A DNA stretch of 64,000 nt from Paraflavitalea sp. CAU 1676 (lineage in GTDB: Bacteria > Bacteroidota > Bacteroidia > Chitinophagales > Chitinophagaceae). The stretch spans positions 124,001 to 188,000 of the forward strand of contig NZ_JARHUJ010000011.1 in NCBI RefSeq assembly GCF_029223285.1, given 5' to 3'. Shown piece after piece: positions 36,424 to 45,264 of this stretch (position 1 is its first letter; the number at the start of each line of letters is the position of its first letter). The translations under genes were made by a program, and so were the position numbers. Below the pieces are notes generated by a model. It searched no databases, had not been told where the DNA came from, and worked only from the letters and a program-made list of their open reading frames with translations.

Positions 36424-36753
36424 TCAGTGTTTCAACCGGTTAAGGAAATTAACGTCTACTGAATGTACATTCCGGTACATCATCACGATAATGGCCAGGC
36501 CCACACTTACTTCGGCAGCCGCCACCACCATGATAAAGAATACAAACAGCTGTCCATCGATACCCGCATTGGGATTGGCCGCCACACCCTTGAGGTGGTG
36601 CATTTTTGAAAACGCTACCAACAGCAGGTTCACTGCATTCAGCATCAGCTCAATGCACATAAAAATGATGATGGCATTACGGCGTGTCAATACACCAGCG
36701 ATACCGATGCAGAACAGCGCAATGGACAGAACGATGTAATATTCTATATTCAT
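36424..36753 (-). CDS. nuoK: NADH-quinone oxidoreductase subunit K
   Basis: A 109-residue subunit with three helices. It carries membrane glutamates in '[20 protein letters not shown]' and '[20 protein letters not shown]', which are the conserved proton-relay positions of NuoK/ND4L. It follows nuoJ after 31 bp. Confidence 0.97.
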   Translation of the reverse strand: MNIEYYIVLSIALFCIGIAGVLTRRNAIIIFMCIELMLNAVNLLLVAFSKMHHLKGVAANPNAGIDGQLFVFFIMVVAAAEVSVGLAIIVMMYRNVHSVDVNFLNRLKH

Positions 36754-36784
36754 ATGCTAATAGAAATCAAAACTTGATTGTGTA

Positions 36785-37288
36785 CTAATCGCCTTTTTTA
36801 CCAATTACTACGGTGCCTACCATAGCACTCAGGAACAATACGCTGCTCACCTCAAAAGGCACTACATACTCTGTGAACAGCACGTGGCCTAGTTGTTTGA
36901 TCAGGCCGATCTCGCCATCTACCAGTTGAACGGTCGAGCTCTTCACTTCTGCATCTTTCAACGCAGCTACGAGCACGAGCAGCAAACAGCCGCCGGCAAT
37001 GATGCCCGCCATCTTCAGCCACTTGTTCTTCTTGGGTTCTGTTTCGGCATTCAGGTTCATCAACATGATCACGAACAGGAACAGTACCATGATGGCACCT
37101 GCATACACGATCAGGTTCACGATACCCAGGAACTGGGCATTCATCATGATATAATGTCCGGAAATAGCAAAAAAGGTAACGATCAGCCACAGCACGCTGT
37201 GAACGGGGTTACGACTGATGATCACCATCAAGGCACTACCAAGTGCCATGACACTTAAAAAGTAGAATAATATTTCGGAAATGCTCAT
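36785..37288 (-). CDS. nuoJ: NADH-quinone oxidoreductase subunit J
   Basis: A 167-residue subunit with five helices. It contains 'GHYIMMNAQFLGIVNLIVYAGAIMVLFLFVIML' features (conserved YAGAIMVLFLF). It ends with 'VSSVLFLSAMVGTVVIGKK'. Member of the ND6 family of complex I. Confidence 0.96.
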   Translation of the reverse strand: MSISEILFYFLSVMALGSALMVIISRNPVHSVLWLIVTFFAISGHYIMMNAQFLGIVNLIVYAGAIMVLFLFVIMLMNLNAETEPKKNKWLKMAGIIAGGCLLLVLVAALKDAEVKSSTVQLVDGEIGLIKQLGHVLFTEYVVPFEVSSVLFLSAMVGTVVIGKKGD

Positions 37289-37305
37289 TTGAAAGGTGCA
37301 GTGGT

Positions 37306-37863
37306 TTAGTTCGCCTGTTGTTGCTTGTTTGCACGGTTACCCAGCGCTTGCTTGTACTCTTCCGGTTGGGTCACCGGATCGGGTATCAGCAGGTCTGGCT
37401 TTCCATATATTAAACCCTTACGCTGGTAGTTGGCCGGCGCAAAGGTTTCACTTAAATAGATCGCATCCTTCGGACAGGCTTCTTCACACAAACCACAGAA
37501 AATACAACGCAGCATATTGATCTCATACTTCGCAGCATATTTCTCTTCACGGTACAGGTTCTCTTCGCCTTCTTTACGCTCGGCTGCTTCCATGGTGATC
37601 GCTTCGGCGGGGCAGGCAACGGCACAGAGACCACAGGCAGTACAACGCTCACGGCCCTGCTCATCTCGGTTCAACACGTGCAAACCACGAAACACGGGGC
37701 TAAAAGGACGTTGCTGTTCGGGGTAATTGATAGTAGCTTTCTTTTTAAAGATATGCTTGAACGTGATCAGCATACCCTTGAAAATATTCCAGAGGTACAA
37801 CCGCTCCACGAAGGTCATGGGCTTACGATCAACCGGTTTCGCTCTGTTCGTTAATGCTTGCAT
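37306..37863 (-). CDS. nuoI: NADH-quinone oxidoreductase subunit I
   Basis: A 185-residue subunit with two ferredoxin-type [4Fe-4S] motifs: 'CTACGLCAVACPAEAI' (about residues 79-94) and 'CIFCGLCEEACPKDAI' (about 119-134), ligating clusters N6a and N6b. It passes electrons from NuoG toward NuoB. The Gln/Asn-rich tail (GNRANKQQQAN) is a lineage feature. Confidence 0.98.
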   Translation of the reverse strand: MQALTNRAKPVDRKPMTFVERLYLWNIFKGMLITFKHIFKKKATINYPEQQRPFSPVFRGLHVLNRDEQGRERCTACGLCAVACPAEAITMEAAERKEGEENLYREEKYAAKYEINMLRCIFCGLCEEACPKDAIYLSETFAPANYQRKGLIYGKPDLLIPDPVTQPEEYKQALGNRANKQQQAN

Positions 37864-37945
37864 ACAAATTAATTACGTGTTTGGACCAACTGCAAAGAAA
37901 TCAAATAATATCCTAATTACAGCGTGGACGCTAGTTCCGTCATCT

Positions 37946-39007
37946 TTATTTTTTCAGCCACAGTACTACTGCTGCTGTTACGATCATGTTGATCAAAGCC
38001 AAAGGCACCAGCTTCTTCCAGCCCAGGTTCATCAGCTGGTCGTAGCGGAAACGCGGGATCGTCCAGCGCACCCACATGAACAGGAAGATGAAACCCGCAA
38101 TCTTGGCAAAGAGCACCCCACCCTGGAACAGGGCCATCAGGTTAAGGCCAACCTTCTCCGTCAACTGGGCATCGTTCACAAACGGAATATCATAACCGCC
38201 AAAGAACAGGGTAGCCATGATGGCGCTGCTAATGAACATGTTGATGTATTCCGCAAACAGGAAGAATCCAAGTTTCATGGATGAATACTCCTGGTGATAT
38301 CCAAAGTTCAGCTCATTCTCGGCTTCGGGTAAGTCGAAAGGCGTACGGTTACACTCGGCAAATGCACAGATCAGGAAGATCAGGAAACCCAAAGGCTGGT
38401 AAACGACATTCCAAACACCATCCAGTTGTTGCCCCACGATCACGCTCAGTTTCAGAGAACCGGTGAGCATCAGCAAAGCGATGAGGGAAAGGCCCATTGG
38501 CAATTCATAAGAGATCGCCTGGGAAGCGCCACGCAGGGCAGCCATCAGCGAGAACTTATTGTTGGAAGCCCATCCGCCGATCATAATGCCGAATACACCC
38601 ATACTCACTACAGCAAATACATACAGGATACCGATGTTGATGTCGGCAATCTGCAGACTCACTTCTCTTCCAAATACATCGATCTTTCCTCCCCACGGAA
38701 TAACAGCCGAGGTCATCATCGCCGCCAGCATCGCCAGGCAGGGGCCCAGGATGAAGAGGATGCGGTTGGAAGTATTGGGAATGATCTCTTCTTTCATGAA
38801 CAGCTTCAGACCATCGGCCAGGGGCTGCAGCAAGCCCATGGGGCCAGCCCGCATCGGACCGCGACGATCCTGCATAATAGCTGCTACCTTACGCTCGGCC
38901 CAGGTTTCATACATCGCTATTACCAGCGAAATGGAAACGATGCCTACGATCAATACCAGTTTCTCGATCACGAATAACCAGTCAAATGCTAATAAGGTAG
39001 AATACAT
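37946..39007 (-). CDS. nuoH: NADH-quinone oxidoreductase subunit H
   Basis: A 353-residue membrane subunit forming the quinone entry. It has 'YETWAERKVAAIMQDRRGPMRAG', 'LLQPLADGLKLFMKEEIIP' and 'CAFAECNRTPFDLPEAENEL', each a strong ND1/NuoH signature including the conserved loop glutamates. Confidence 0.98.
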   Translation of the reverse strand: MYSTLLAFDWLFVIEKLVLIVGIVSISLVIAMYETWAERKVAAIMQDRRGPMRAGPMGLLQPLADGLKLFMKEEIIPNTSNRILFILGPCLAMLAAMMTSAVIPWGGKIDVFGREVSLQIADINIGILYVFAVVSMGVFGIMIGGWASNNKFSLMAALRGASQAISYELPMGLSLIALLMLTGSLKLSVIVGQQLDGVWNVVYQPLGFLIFLICAFAECNRTPFDLPEAENELNFGYHQEYSSMKLGFFLFAEYINMFISSAIMATLFFGGYDIPFVNDAQLTEKVGLNLMALFQGGVLFAKIAGFIFLFMWVRWTIPRFRYDQLMNLGWKKLVPLALINMIVTAAVVLWLKK

Positions 39008-39105
39008 ATTTTAAGAGTCTACTTTTTCTAAGCTTACAAATTCTATTCAATCACAATTTCACGCTACACATTTCAAGCATGCGGGGACCATTCCCCCAGC
39101 TCCCA

Positions 39106-40185
39106 CTATTTAAAATCATCCGAATGAGCAGGTCCGGCGATCTTTGACAGATCGACCGTAGGCTTGTTCACCTCACTCACATCATGAATATCCATCAATA
39201 ACCTTGGTTTGCGGCCATCAAGCACCTCCACGAGGGTTTCCTTTGGCATCTTCAATCCTTCATAATGCCCTTGAGAGATCACCGACTGACGGCTTACCTT
39301 GGTAGGGCCTTCGATCACCCAGTCGTTCGTTGATTTCTTTTCGAAACGGCATTCGTTACAGATCCAGTCTTCCACTTCACCCCACTGATCTTTGCGGGCA
39401 GTAACGCGGAACACTTCATCACCGCGGTTCCAGAGGGTCACCTTACCAGAACACTTGGGGCAATCACGGTGGGCATCAACCGGTTTCAGGAACCAAACCC
39501 GGTTCTTGAAGCGGAAGGTTTTATCAGTAAGCGCACCTACCGGACAAACATCGATGACGTTGCCGATAAAGTCGTTGTCGAGCGATTTTTCGATATAGGT
39601 AGCGATCTCGGCATGGTCGCCGCGATCGAGTACACCGTGTACACGTTTGTTCGTAAGCTGGTCGGCAGTGAATACACAACGGTAGCAAAGGATGCAACGC
39701 GTCATGTGCAGCTGGATATAGGGCCCCAGATCGTGCTTCTTGAAAGTACGGCGGTTAAATTCATAACGCGTACCTTCTTTGCCATGATCGTAGCTGAGGT
39801 CTTGCAGGTGGCACTCACCGGCCTGGTCGCAGATGGGACAATCGAGCGGATGGTTGAGGAGCAGGAACTCCACCACACCATTGCGCGCATCGATCACACG
39901 TTCGCTGGTGATGTTCTTTACCACCATGCCGTCCATGACATTGGTACGGCAGCTGGCTACCAGCTTAGGCATCGGACGAGGGTCGGCGGTAGAGCCGGCG
40001 GCTACTTCCACCAGGCAGGTACGGCATTTACCACCGCTGCCTTTCAGTTTACTATAATAACACATTGCCGGGGGAGCAACATCACCGCCAATCATACGCG
40101 CTGCATTCAGGATAGACGTTCCTGGCTCCACCTCTATGGTGATGTTATCGATAGTAACCTTGAATAATTTCTTTTCTTCGGCCAT
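39106..40185 (-). CDS. nuoG: NADH-quinone oxidoreductase subunit G, short form
   Basis: A 359-residue protein, far shorter than E. coli NuoG (about 900). It has an N-terminal [2Fe-2S] domain ('CYYSKLKGSGGKCRTCLVEV'), the His/Cys cluster motif 'HPLDCPICDQAGECHLQDL', 'MTRCILCYRCV' with 'DVCPVGALTDK', then 'CPKC...CNEC' of the start of the molybdopterin-type Fe4S4 domain. It then stops; the large molybdopterin-like C-terminal domain is absent. Electron transfer to NuoI should still work. Short NuoG is known in other Bacteroidota, so I read this as the native form, not a truncation. Confidence 0.93.
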   Translation of the reverse strand: MAEEKKLFKVTIDNITIEVEPGTSILNAARMIGGDVAPPAMCYYSKLKGSGGKCRTCLVEVAAGSTADPRPMPKLVASCRTNVMDGMVVKNITSERVIDARNGVVEFLLLNHPLDCPICDQAGECHLQDLSYDHGKEGTRYEFNRRTFKKHDLGPYIQLHMTRCILCYRCVFTADQLTNKRVHGVLDRGDHAEIATYIEKSLDNDFIGNVIDVCPVGALTDKTFRFKNRVWFLKPVDAHRDCPKCSGKVTLWNRGDEVFRVTARKDQWGEVEDWICNECRFEKKSTNDWVIEGPTKVSRQSVISQGHYEGLKMPKETLVEVLDGRKPRLLMDIHDVSEVNKPTVDLSKIAGPAHSDDFK

Positions 40186-40227
40186 AATATTATTGCTTAA
40201 CCGCTATATTGATCTGTTCAGTATTCC

Positions 40228-41586
40228 TTACGCTGTAACCGGTACGGGACGTGGATCGGCATAATGGGCCAATCCGAAATTCCTGCTCTGGCTTTCTACC
40301 GGGTTGTCCACGTGCCATTCGAACTCGTCACGGAAGTGACGGATGGCAGCTGCCACGGGCCATGCTGCTGCATCACCCAGCGGACAGATGGTATTGCCCT
40401 CGATCTTGCGTTGGATATCCCACAGCAGATCGATATCGCTCTTCTTACCTTTTCCGTATTCGATGTTCTTCAGGATCTTTTCCATCCAACCGGTTCCTTC
40501 CCGGCAGGGTGAACATTGACCGCAGCTTTCATGACGATAGAAACGCGCCAACGTAAGCGTGTGACGAACTACGCACTGGTCTTCGTCGAGCACGATGAAA
40601 CCACCGCTACCCATCATGGTGCCGGTAGCAAAACCACCGTCCGACAGGCTTTCGTAGTTCATGATGCGTGTATCGCCTTTAGCTGTTTTGAACAGCAAAT
40701 TGGCGGGCAGGATGGGAACGGATGAACCACCGGGAATGCAGGCTTTGAGCTTTTTCCCGTTGGGGATACCGCCACAATATTCCTCGCTATAGATAAATTC
40801 TTCAACAGAGATCGTCATGTCGATCTCGAACACGCCGGGTTTGTTGATGTTGCCGCAGGCGGAGATGAGCTTGGTGCCGGTTGATTTGCCAATGCCGATC
40901 TTGGCATATTCTTCACCACCCAGGTTGATGATGGGAACTACAGCAGCCAGCGTTTCCACGTTGTTCACCACCGTAGGGCAATCCCACAAACCTTTCACCG
41001 CAGGGAAAGGAGGCTTGATGCGGGGGTTACCGCGCTTGCCTTCCAGCGACTCGATGAGCGCTGTTTCTTCACCGCAGATATAAGCGCCAGCGCCACGCTG
41101 CACATAGATCTGGCAGTCGAAGCCAGTACCCATGATGTTCTTGCCGAGCCAGCCGTTGGCATTGGCTTCAGCAATAGCTTGTTCCAGTATGTCGACGATC
41201 CAGGCGTATTCGCCGCGGATGTAGATATAAGTTCTGTTGGATCCCAGGGCATATGATGCTACGATCAACCCTTCGATAAGCAGGTGGGGGATGAATTCCA
41301 TCAGGTAGCGGTCTTTGAACGTACCTGGTTCAGATTCATCGGCATTGCATACGAGGTAACGGGGTACGCCTTCGGGCTTGGCCAGGAAGCTCCATTTCAT
41401 ACCGGTAGGGAAACCTGCACCACCACGACCTCTCAGGCCACTCTTCTTCACCTCTTCTGTCACCAGATCGGGGCTCATATGCTTGAACGCCTTCTCTACG
41501 CTGGCGTAACCACCTTCACGGCGATACACTTCGTAAGAGCGGATGCCCGGTACATGTGCCTTTTCTAATAATAATTTTCTGCCCAT
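40228..41586 (-). CDS. nuoF: NADH-quinone oxidoreductase subunit F
   Basis: A 452-residue subunit. The NADH/FMN-binding loops are 'GLRGRGGAGFPTGMKWSF' and 'NADESEPGTFKDRYLME', with 'GAGAYICGEETALIESLEG' after them. The [4Fe-4S] N3 ligands lie in 'ESCGQCSPCREGTGW' plus the later Cys in 'NTICPLGDAAAWPV'. It is the site of NADH oxidation. Confidence 0.98.
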   Translation of the reverse strand: MGRKLLLEKAHVPGIRSYEVYRREGGYASVEKAFKHMSPDLVTEEVKKSGLRGRGGAGFPTGMKWSFLAKPEGVPRYLVCNADESEPGTFKDRYLMEFIPHLLIEGLIVASYALGSNRTYIYIRGEYAWIVDILEQAIAEANANGWLGKNIMGTGFDCQIYVQRGAGAYICGEETALIESLEGKRGNPRIKPPFPAVKGLWDCPTVVNNVETLAAVVPIINLGGEEYAKIGIGKSTGTKLISACGNINKPGVFEIDMTISVEEFIYSEEYCGGIPNGKKLKACIPGGSSVPILPANLLFKTAKGDTRIMNYESLSDGGFATGTMMGSGGFIVLDEDQCVVRHTLTLARFYRHESCGQCSPCREGTGWMEKILKNIEYGKGKKSDIDLLWDIQRKIEGNTICPLGDAAAWPVAAAIRHFRDEFEWHVDNPVESQSRNFGLAHYADPRPVPVTA

Positions 41587-41617
41587 TGCTTGAATTGAAT
41601 TAGTCTGTATTTGCCGA

Positions 41618-42115
41618 TCAGTTTAATGAAGTCGCCTTGCTGCGGCACTCCTCGATGATCTGGTCAACTTTTTCCTTAGTGAGGTGCTCGCGATAATGTT
41701 TGCCCAATTGCATCATCGGCGCGTAGCCACAGGCACCAAGGCATTCCACGGTTTTAAGGGTAAACAGGCCATCGGTGGTGGTTTCACCCACACCGATACC
41801 AAGTTTTTCCTTGATATAGTCAATGATCTGGTCACTGCCATTCACCATACAGGGGCCGGTTTGGCATACTTCAAACAAGTAGCGGCCTACCGGTTTCAGG
41901 TTGTACATACTATAGAAAGTAGCCACCTCATACACTTCGATGGGCTCGATCTTCAGCAACGAGGCTACATAGTCCATCGTTTCTGAGCTCAGCCAACCGC
42001 CATGCTCTTCCTGCGCCAGGTGCAATACAGGTATCAAAGCACTCTTGTGCTTGCCATCGGGATAACGGGCAATGATCTCCTGTACTTTCTTTAGTTTGTC
42101 CTCTGTAAAAGCCAT
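41618..42115 (-). CDS. nuoE: NADH-quinone oxidoreductase subunit E
   Basis: A 165-residue thioredoxin-like protein with a [2Fe-2S] site: 'CQTGPCMVNGSD' and 'CLGACGYAPMMQL' supply the four Cys (C-x4-C and C-x3-C). Together with NuoF and NuoG it forms the NADH-dehydrogenase module. Confidence 0.97.
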   Translation of the reverse strand: MAFTEDKLKKVQEIIARYPDGKHKSALIPVLHLAQEEHGGWLSSETMDYVASLLKIEPIEVYEVATFYSMYNLKPVGRYLFEVCQTGPCMVNGSDQIIDYIKEKLGIGVGETTTDGLFTLKTVECLGACGYAPMMQLGKHYREHLTKEKVDQIIEECRSKATSLN

Positions 42116-42139
42116 ATAACGATTCGAAAATTTGAATAA

Positions 42140-43375
42140 TTAAGCGTCTAATTCTCCGGCAATCAGGTTCAGGCTGCTCATCACGATGATCGCATCGCTC
42201 AGCATCGAACCTTTGGTCAGTTCCTCGTAAGCCTGGTAATAAATAAAGCAGGGGCGACGGAAATGCAGGCGATATGGCGTGCGGCCACCATCGCTGATCA
42301 GGTAAAAGCCCAGCTCACCATTGCCACCTTCTACAGGGAAGTACACTTCACCTTTAGGAATATCGATTTCACCCATCACGATCTTGAAGTGCCAGATGAG
42401 CGCTTCCATTTTCGTGTATACATCCTTTTTCTCGGGCAGGTAATATTCGGGAGCATCAGCATGATAGATCTCCGCTTCAGCTCCTTTGAATTGCTGTATC
42501 TTCTGATAAGCCTGTTCGATGATGCGCAGGGACTGCCACATCTCCTGGTTACGTACCAGGAAGCGATCGTAACAATCGCCGGTAGAGCCTACGGGTATTT
42601 CAAAATCAAAGTCCTCATAGCTGCTATAAGGTGTGTGGATACGTACGTCGTAATCGACACCGGCGGCACGCAGGTTGGGCCCGGTAAAGCCATAGTTCAA
42701 TGCCCTGTCGGCACTGATGGGGCCGGCGCCGATGGTGCGCTCCATGAAGATCCGGTTGCGGGTGAAGAGGTTTTCGAACTCCTTCAGTACAGCAGGATAT
42801 TCACGCAGGAATTTCTCGAGCTTCTCCCAGGCGGTCGGCGTGAAGTTCCTTTCGAAACCGCCGATGCGGCCCATATTGGTAGTGAGGCGCGATCCACAGA
42901 TCTCTTCATAGATCTCATAGATCAGCTCACGGTATTGCATCACGTACAGGAAGCCGGTATAGGCACCACTATCAACCCCCACGATGGAGTTGCAGATCAG
43001 GTGGTCCGAAATACGGGCCAGCTCCATCACGATCACCCGCATGTAGTCGACACGCTTGGGCGTAGCAACGCCCAGGAGTTTCTCGCAGGTCAGGTGCCAT
43101 CCCATATTGTTGATCGGAGAAGAGCAATAGTTCAACCGGTCGGTGAGTGTAGTGATCTGGTAGAGGGGGCGGCGTTCAGCCAGTTTTTCGAAAGCGCGGT
43201 GGATATAACCCACGGTTTGCTCGGCCGAAATAATGCGCTCGCCATCCAGTTCGAGGATATTTTGAAAAACACCGTGCGTAGCGGGGTGTGTAGGCCCCAG
43301 GTTCAACGTGGTGGTTTGCTTCTCAATAGAGCCTTCCGGTAGTCGGATATTTGAATGTTGTATTACGTCAGACAT
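42140..43375 (-). CDS. nuoD: NADH-quinone oxidoreductase subunit D
   Basis: A 411-residue subunit of the quinone module. It has 'LNLGPTHPATHGVFQNILEL' at the N-terminus (the quinone-pocket His), 'EQTVGYIHRAFEKLAE', and 'GRTPYRLHFRRPCF' near the C-terminus, all typical of the 49-kDa/NuoD family. nuoC and nuoD are separate genes here, unlike the fused gene in E. coli. Confidence 0.98.
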   Translation of the reverse strand: MSDVIQHSNIRLPEGSIEKQTTTLNLGPTHPATHGVFQNILELDGERIISAEQTVGYIHRAFEKLAERRPLYQITTLTDRLNYCSSPINNMGWHLTCEKLLGVATPKRVDYMRVIVMELARISDHLICNSIVGVDSGAYTGFLYVMQYRELIYEIYEEICGSRLTTNMGRIGGFERNFTPTAWEKLEKFLREYPAVLKEFENLFTRNRIFMERTIGAGPISADRALNYGFTGPNLRAAGVDYDVRIHTPYSSYEDFDFEIPVGSTGDCYDRFLVRNQEMWQSLRIIEQAYQKIQQFKGAEAEIYHADAPEYYLPEKKDVYTKMEALIWHFKIVMGEIDIPKGEVYFPVEGGNGELGFYLISDGGRTPYRLHFRRPCFIYYQAYEELTKGSMLSDAIIVMSSLNLIAGELDA

Positions 43376-43444
43376 TACTGTCTTGTTAGTTTAAACGTGA
43401 ATCGGCTTTGCTACTGCGTTTTAGCACAGGCAGCCGTAAATACT

Positions 43445-43963
43445 TTAAATGGTCGATCCGCCTCTGCCAAACATCTCATCGTCTTTGTCGATACGGGTCT
43501 GGTCTTCCAGCGGAAACTCTTTCCGCATGGGGAAGTAGTCCATTTCATCGACATTGAGTACCCGTTTCAGGTTGGGATGGCCAACAAAGTTCACCCCAAA
43601 GAAATCGTAAGTTTCTCTTTCCATCCAGTTGGCTGCCGAAAACAGGGCAGTGGCGCTGAATACATCGGGGCGGGTAATGTCGGTATATACCTTGAAACGA
43701 AGGCGTATGTTGTCTTTGAGGTTGTGCATGTGGTAAACCACCGCCAGTTCACGACCGGAATTATCGGGATAGTGAACGGCCTGCAGATCGGTCATAAAAC
43801 GGAATTGCAGCTCCGCATCGTCGAACAGGAACTGCAATACTTTCAGGTTCAGCTCTTTTGGCGCTTCAAAGGTGAGCATACCATACGGTTCTTCGAAACC
43901 TGTAACCTGTTCGCCGAATTTTTCTACCAGTCTTTGTTTAATATGTTCGTAGGTCAGTGCCAT
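43445..43963 (-). CDS. nuoC: NADH-quinone oxidoreductase subunit C
   Basis: A 172-residue subunit with the 30-kDa signature 'ERETYDFFGVNFVGHPNLKR', followed by 'YFPMRKEFPLED'. Separate from NuoD. It follows nuoB after 14 bp. Confidence 0.96.
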   Translation of the reverse strand: MALTYEHIKQRLVEKFGEQVTGFEEPYGMLTFEAPKELNLKVLQFLFDDAELQFRFMTDLQAVHYPDNSGRELAVVYHMHNLKDNIRLRFKVYTDITRPDVFSATALFSAANWMERETYDFFGVNFVGHPNLKRVLNVDEMDYFPMRKEFPLEDQTRIDKDDEMFGRGGSTI

Positions 43964-43977
43964 ATTGAGCTTGTAGC

Positions 43978-44556
43978 TTATTGTATACCATAACTTTCCA
44001 TCAACTGCTTGTAGCGTGGGCTATTCCTTCTGCGCAGCTCTTCCTTACCCACCAGGTCCTGTACGCGCATGAAACCATCGAGTACAGCTTCGGGGCGCGG
44101 AGGGCAACCGGGGATGTACACATCCACCGGGATGATCTGGTCGATACCCTGCAGTACACTGTAGGTATCGAAGATGCCACCGCTGGAAGCGCAGGCGCCC
44201 ATGGCGAGTACCCAACGGGGCTCTGCCATTTGCAGGTACACCTGTTTAACAACAGGCGCCATCTTTTTGGCAATGGTACCCATCACCATCAGCAGGTCGC
44301 ACTGGCGGGGAGAAAACCCTACCCTTTCAGCACCGAAGCGTGCCAGGTCGTAGTGCGCGGCCATGGTGGCCATGAACTCGATACCGCAGCAGGAGGTCGC
44401 AAACGGCAGCGGCCAGATGGAATTCTTTCTTGCCAAACCAACAACCTGCTCGAGGCTGGTAGCAAAGAATCCTTCGCCGCCATAACCTTCGGGCCCTTCT
44501 TTCACCAACTTCACGTCGGTTTTACCGTAGATATTATATTGAACTGGACGTGGCAT
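43978..44556 (-). CDS. nuoB: NADH-quinone oxidoreductase subunit B
   Basis: A 192-residue subunit holding the terminal [4Fe-4S] cluster N2: 'TSCCGIEFMATMA' with the tandem Cys pair, 'MGACASSGGIFDTYS' and 'YIPGCPPRPEAVLDG'. It donates electrons to quinone at the interface with NuoD and NuoH. 157 bp separate it from nuoA, a longer gap than elsewhere in the operon. Confidence 0.98.
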   Translation of the reverse strand: MPRPVQYNIYGKTDVKLVKEGPEGYGGEGFFATSLEQVVGLARKNSIWPLPFATSCCGIEFMATMAAHYDLARFGAERVGFSPRQCDLLMVMGTIAKKMAPVVKQVYLQMAEPRWVLAMGACASSGGIFDTYSVLQGIDQIIPVDVYIPGCPPRPEAVLDGFMRVQDLVGKEELRRRNSPRYKQLMESYGIQ

Positions 44557-44713
44557 AACATTTCTGATTTGAGTGAATAACCCAGGTTTCGCTCCTACCC
44601 TATTATAACAAATGGCTGCAGCATAGGTTCCCTATGGACAGCATTCATTATCACAGGATAAAACAAAGATCAAAGTAACATTATTGATCCCGGTTGACAG
44701 GATTAATATGCTT

Positions 44714-45118
44714 TTAATCTTCCCAGGTTAACGCTCCTTTCTTAATTATATATATAAACCCGCAAAGGAAAAATCCGATAAACATGAGAACAGCCAGGAA
44801 TCCATCCCAGCCGAGCCCTCTGAAGTTGACGGCGTAAGGATAGAAGAAGATCACTTCCACATCAAACAGGACGAAGAGAATAGCAACGAGGAAGTACTTA
44901 ATGGCCATTGGTTGGCGTGCATCGCCATGGCTTTTGATACCGGAGGCAAAGTTCTCCAGCTTGTCGGCAGTGTTACGTTTAGGACCCAGCCAGTGGGTAA
45001 CGCCCATCATGGCACCAACGAATACGATCGCGAAAAGGAGTTGCAGACCGATGGCAAAATACCAGAAGGAGCTGTCCGGATTCTGGGTAGCGGCCGAAAC
45101 TTGCAACAGGTACATCAT
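44714..45118 (-). CDS. nuoA: NADH-quinone oxidoreductase subunit A
   Basis: A 134-residue subunit with three helices and the conserved 'ILFVLFDVEVIFFYPYA' (acidic pair in the second helix). The first gene of the operon. I start it at the ATG at 45118 (the adjacent one at 45115 is also possible) because a promoter is found at 45143-45172, inside the longer open frame. Confidence 0.96.
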   Translation of the reverse strand: MMYLLQVSAATQNPDSSFWYFAIGLQLLFAIVFVGAMMGVTHWLGPKRNTADKLENFASGIKSHGDARQPMAIKYFLVAILFVLFDVEVIFFYPYAVNFRGLGWDGFLAVLMFIGFFLCGFIYIIKKGALTWED

Positions 45119-45142
45119 CAAAAACCCGTTTTTGTTTAGGGG

Positions 45143-45172
45143 CAAAAGTAATACAGCCTCCGCAATTTCCAA
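45143..45172 (-). promoter_or_regulatory. Promoter of the nuo operon
   Basis: On the minus strand TTG (45172-45170), 19 bases, then TACTTTTG (45150-45143) match the Bacteroidota TTTG/TAnnTTTG promoter. The predicted start lies about 20 bases before nuoA. Confidence 0.65.
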
Positions 45173-45195
45173 TTTTGAAACTTCAAATTCAATAA

Positions 45196-45232
45196 AATAA
45201 AAAAAACCCTGTTATCACAATAACAGGGTTTT
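45196..45232 (-). terminator. Terminator of the TPR-gene operon
   Basis: AAAACCCTGTTAT-CACA-ATAACAGGGTTTT is a 13-bp perfect stem (45203-45232). On the minus strand it is followed by a T-rich run. It insulates nuoA from the upstream module. Confidence 0.93.
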
Positions 45233-45264
45233 ACTATGTAAATACGATTTATGTTAACCGTTCG

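Noticed and set aside
39106-40185. NuoG as a truncated pseudogene
   Set aside because: All cluster ligands and the reading frame are intact, the operon continues normally, and short NuoG forms are known in the phylum.
45119-45172. Longer N-terminus of NuoA
   Set aside because: The extra 18 residues overlap the promoter elements at 45143-45172 and are not family-like.
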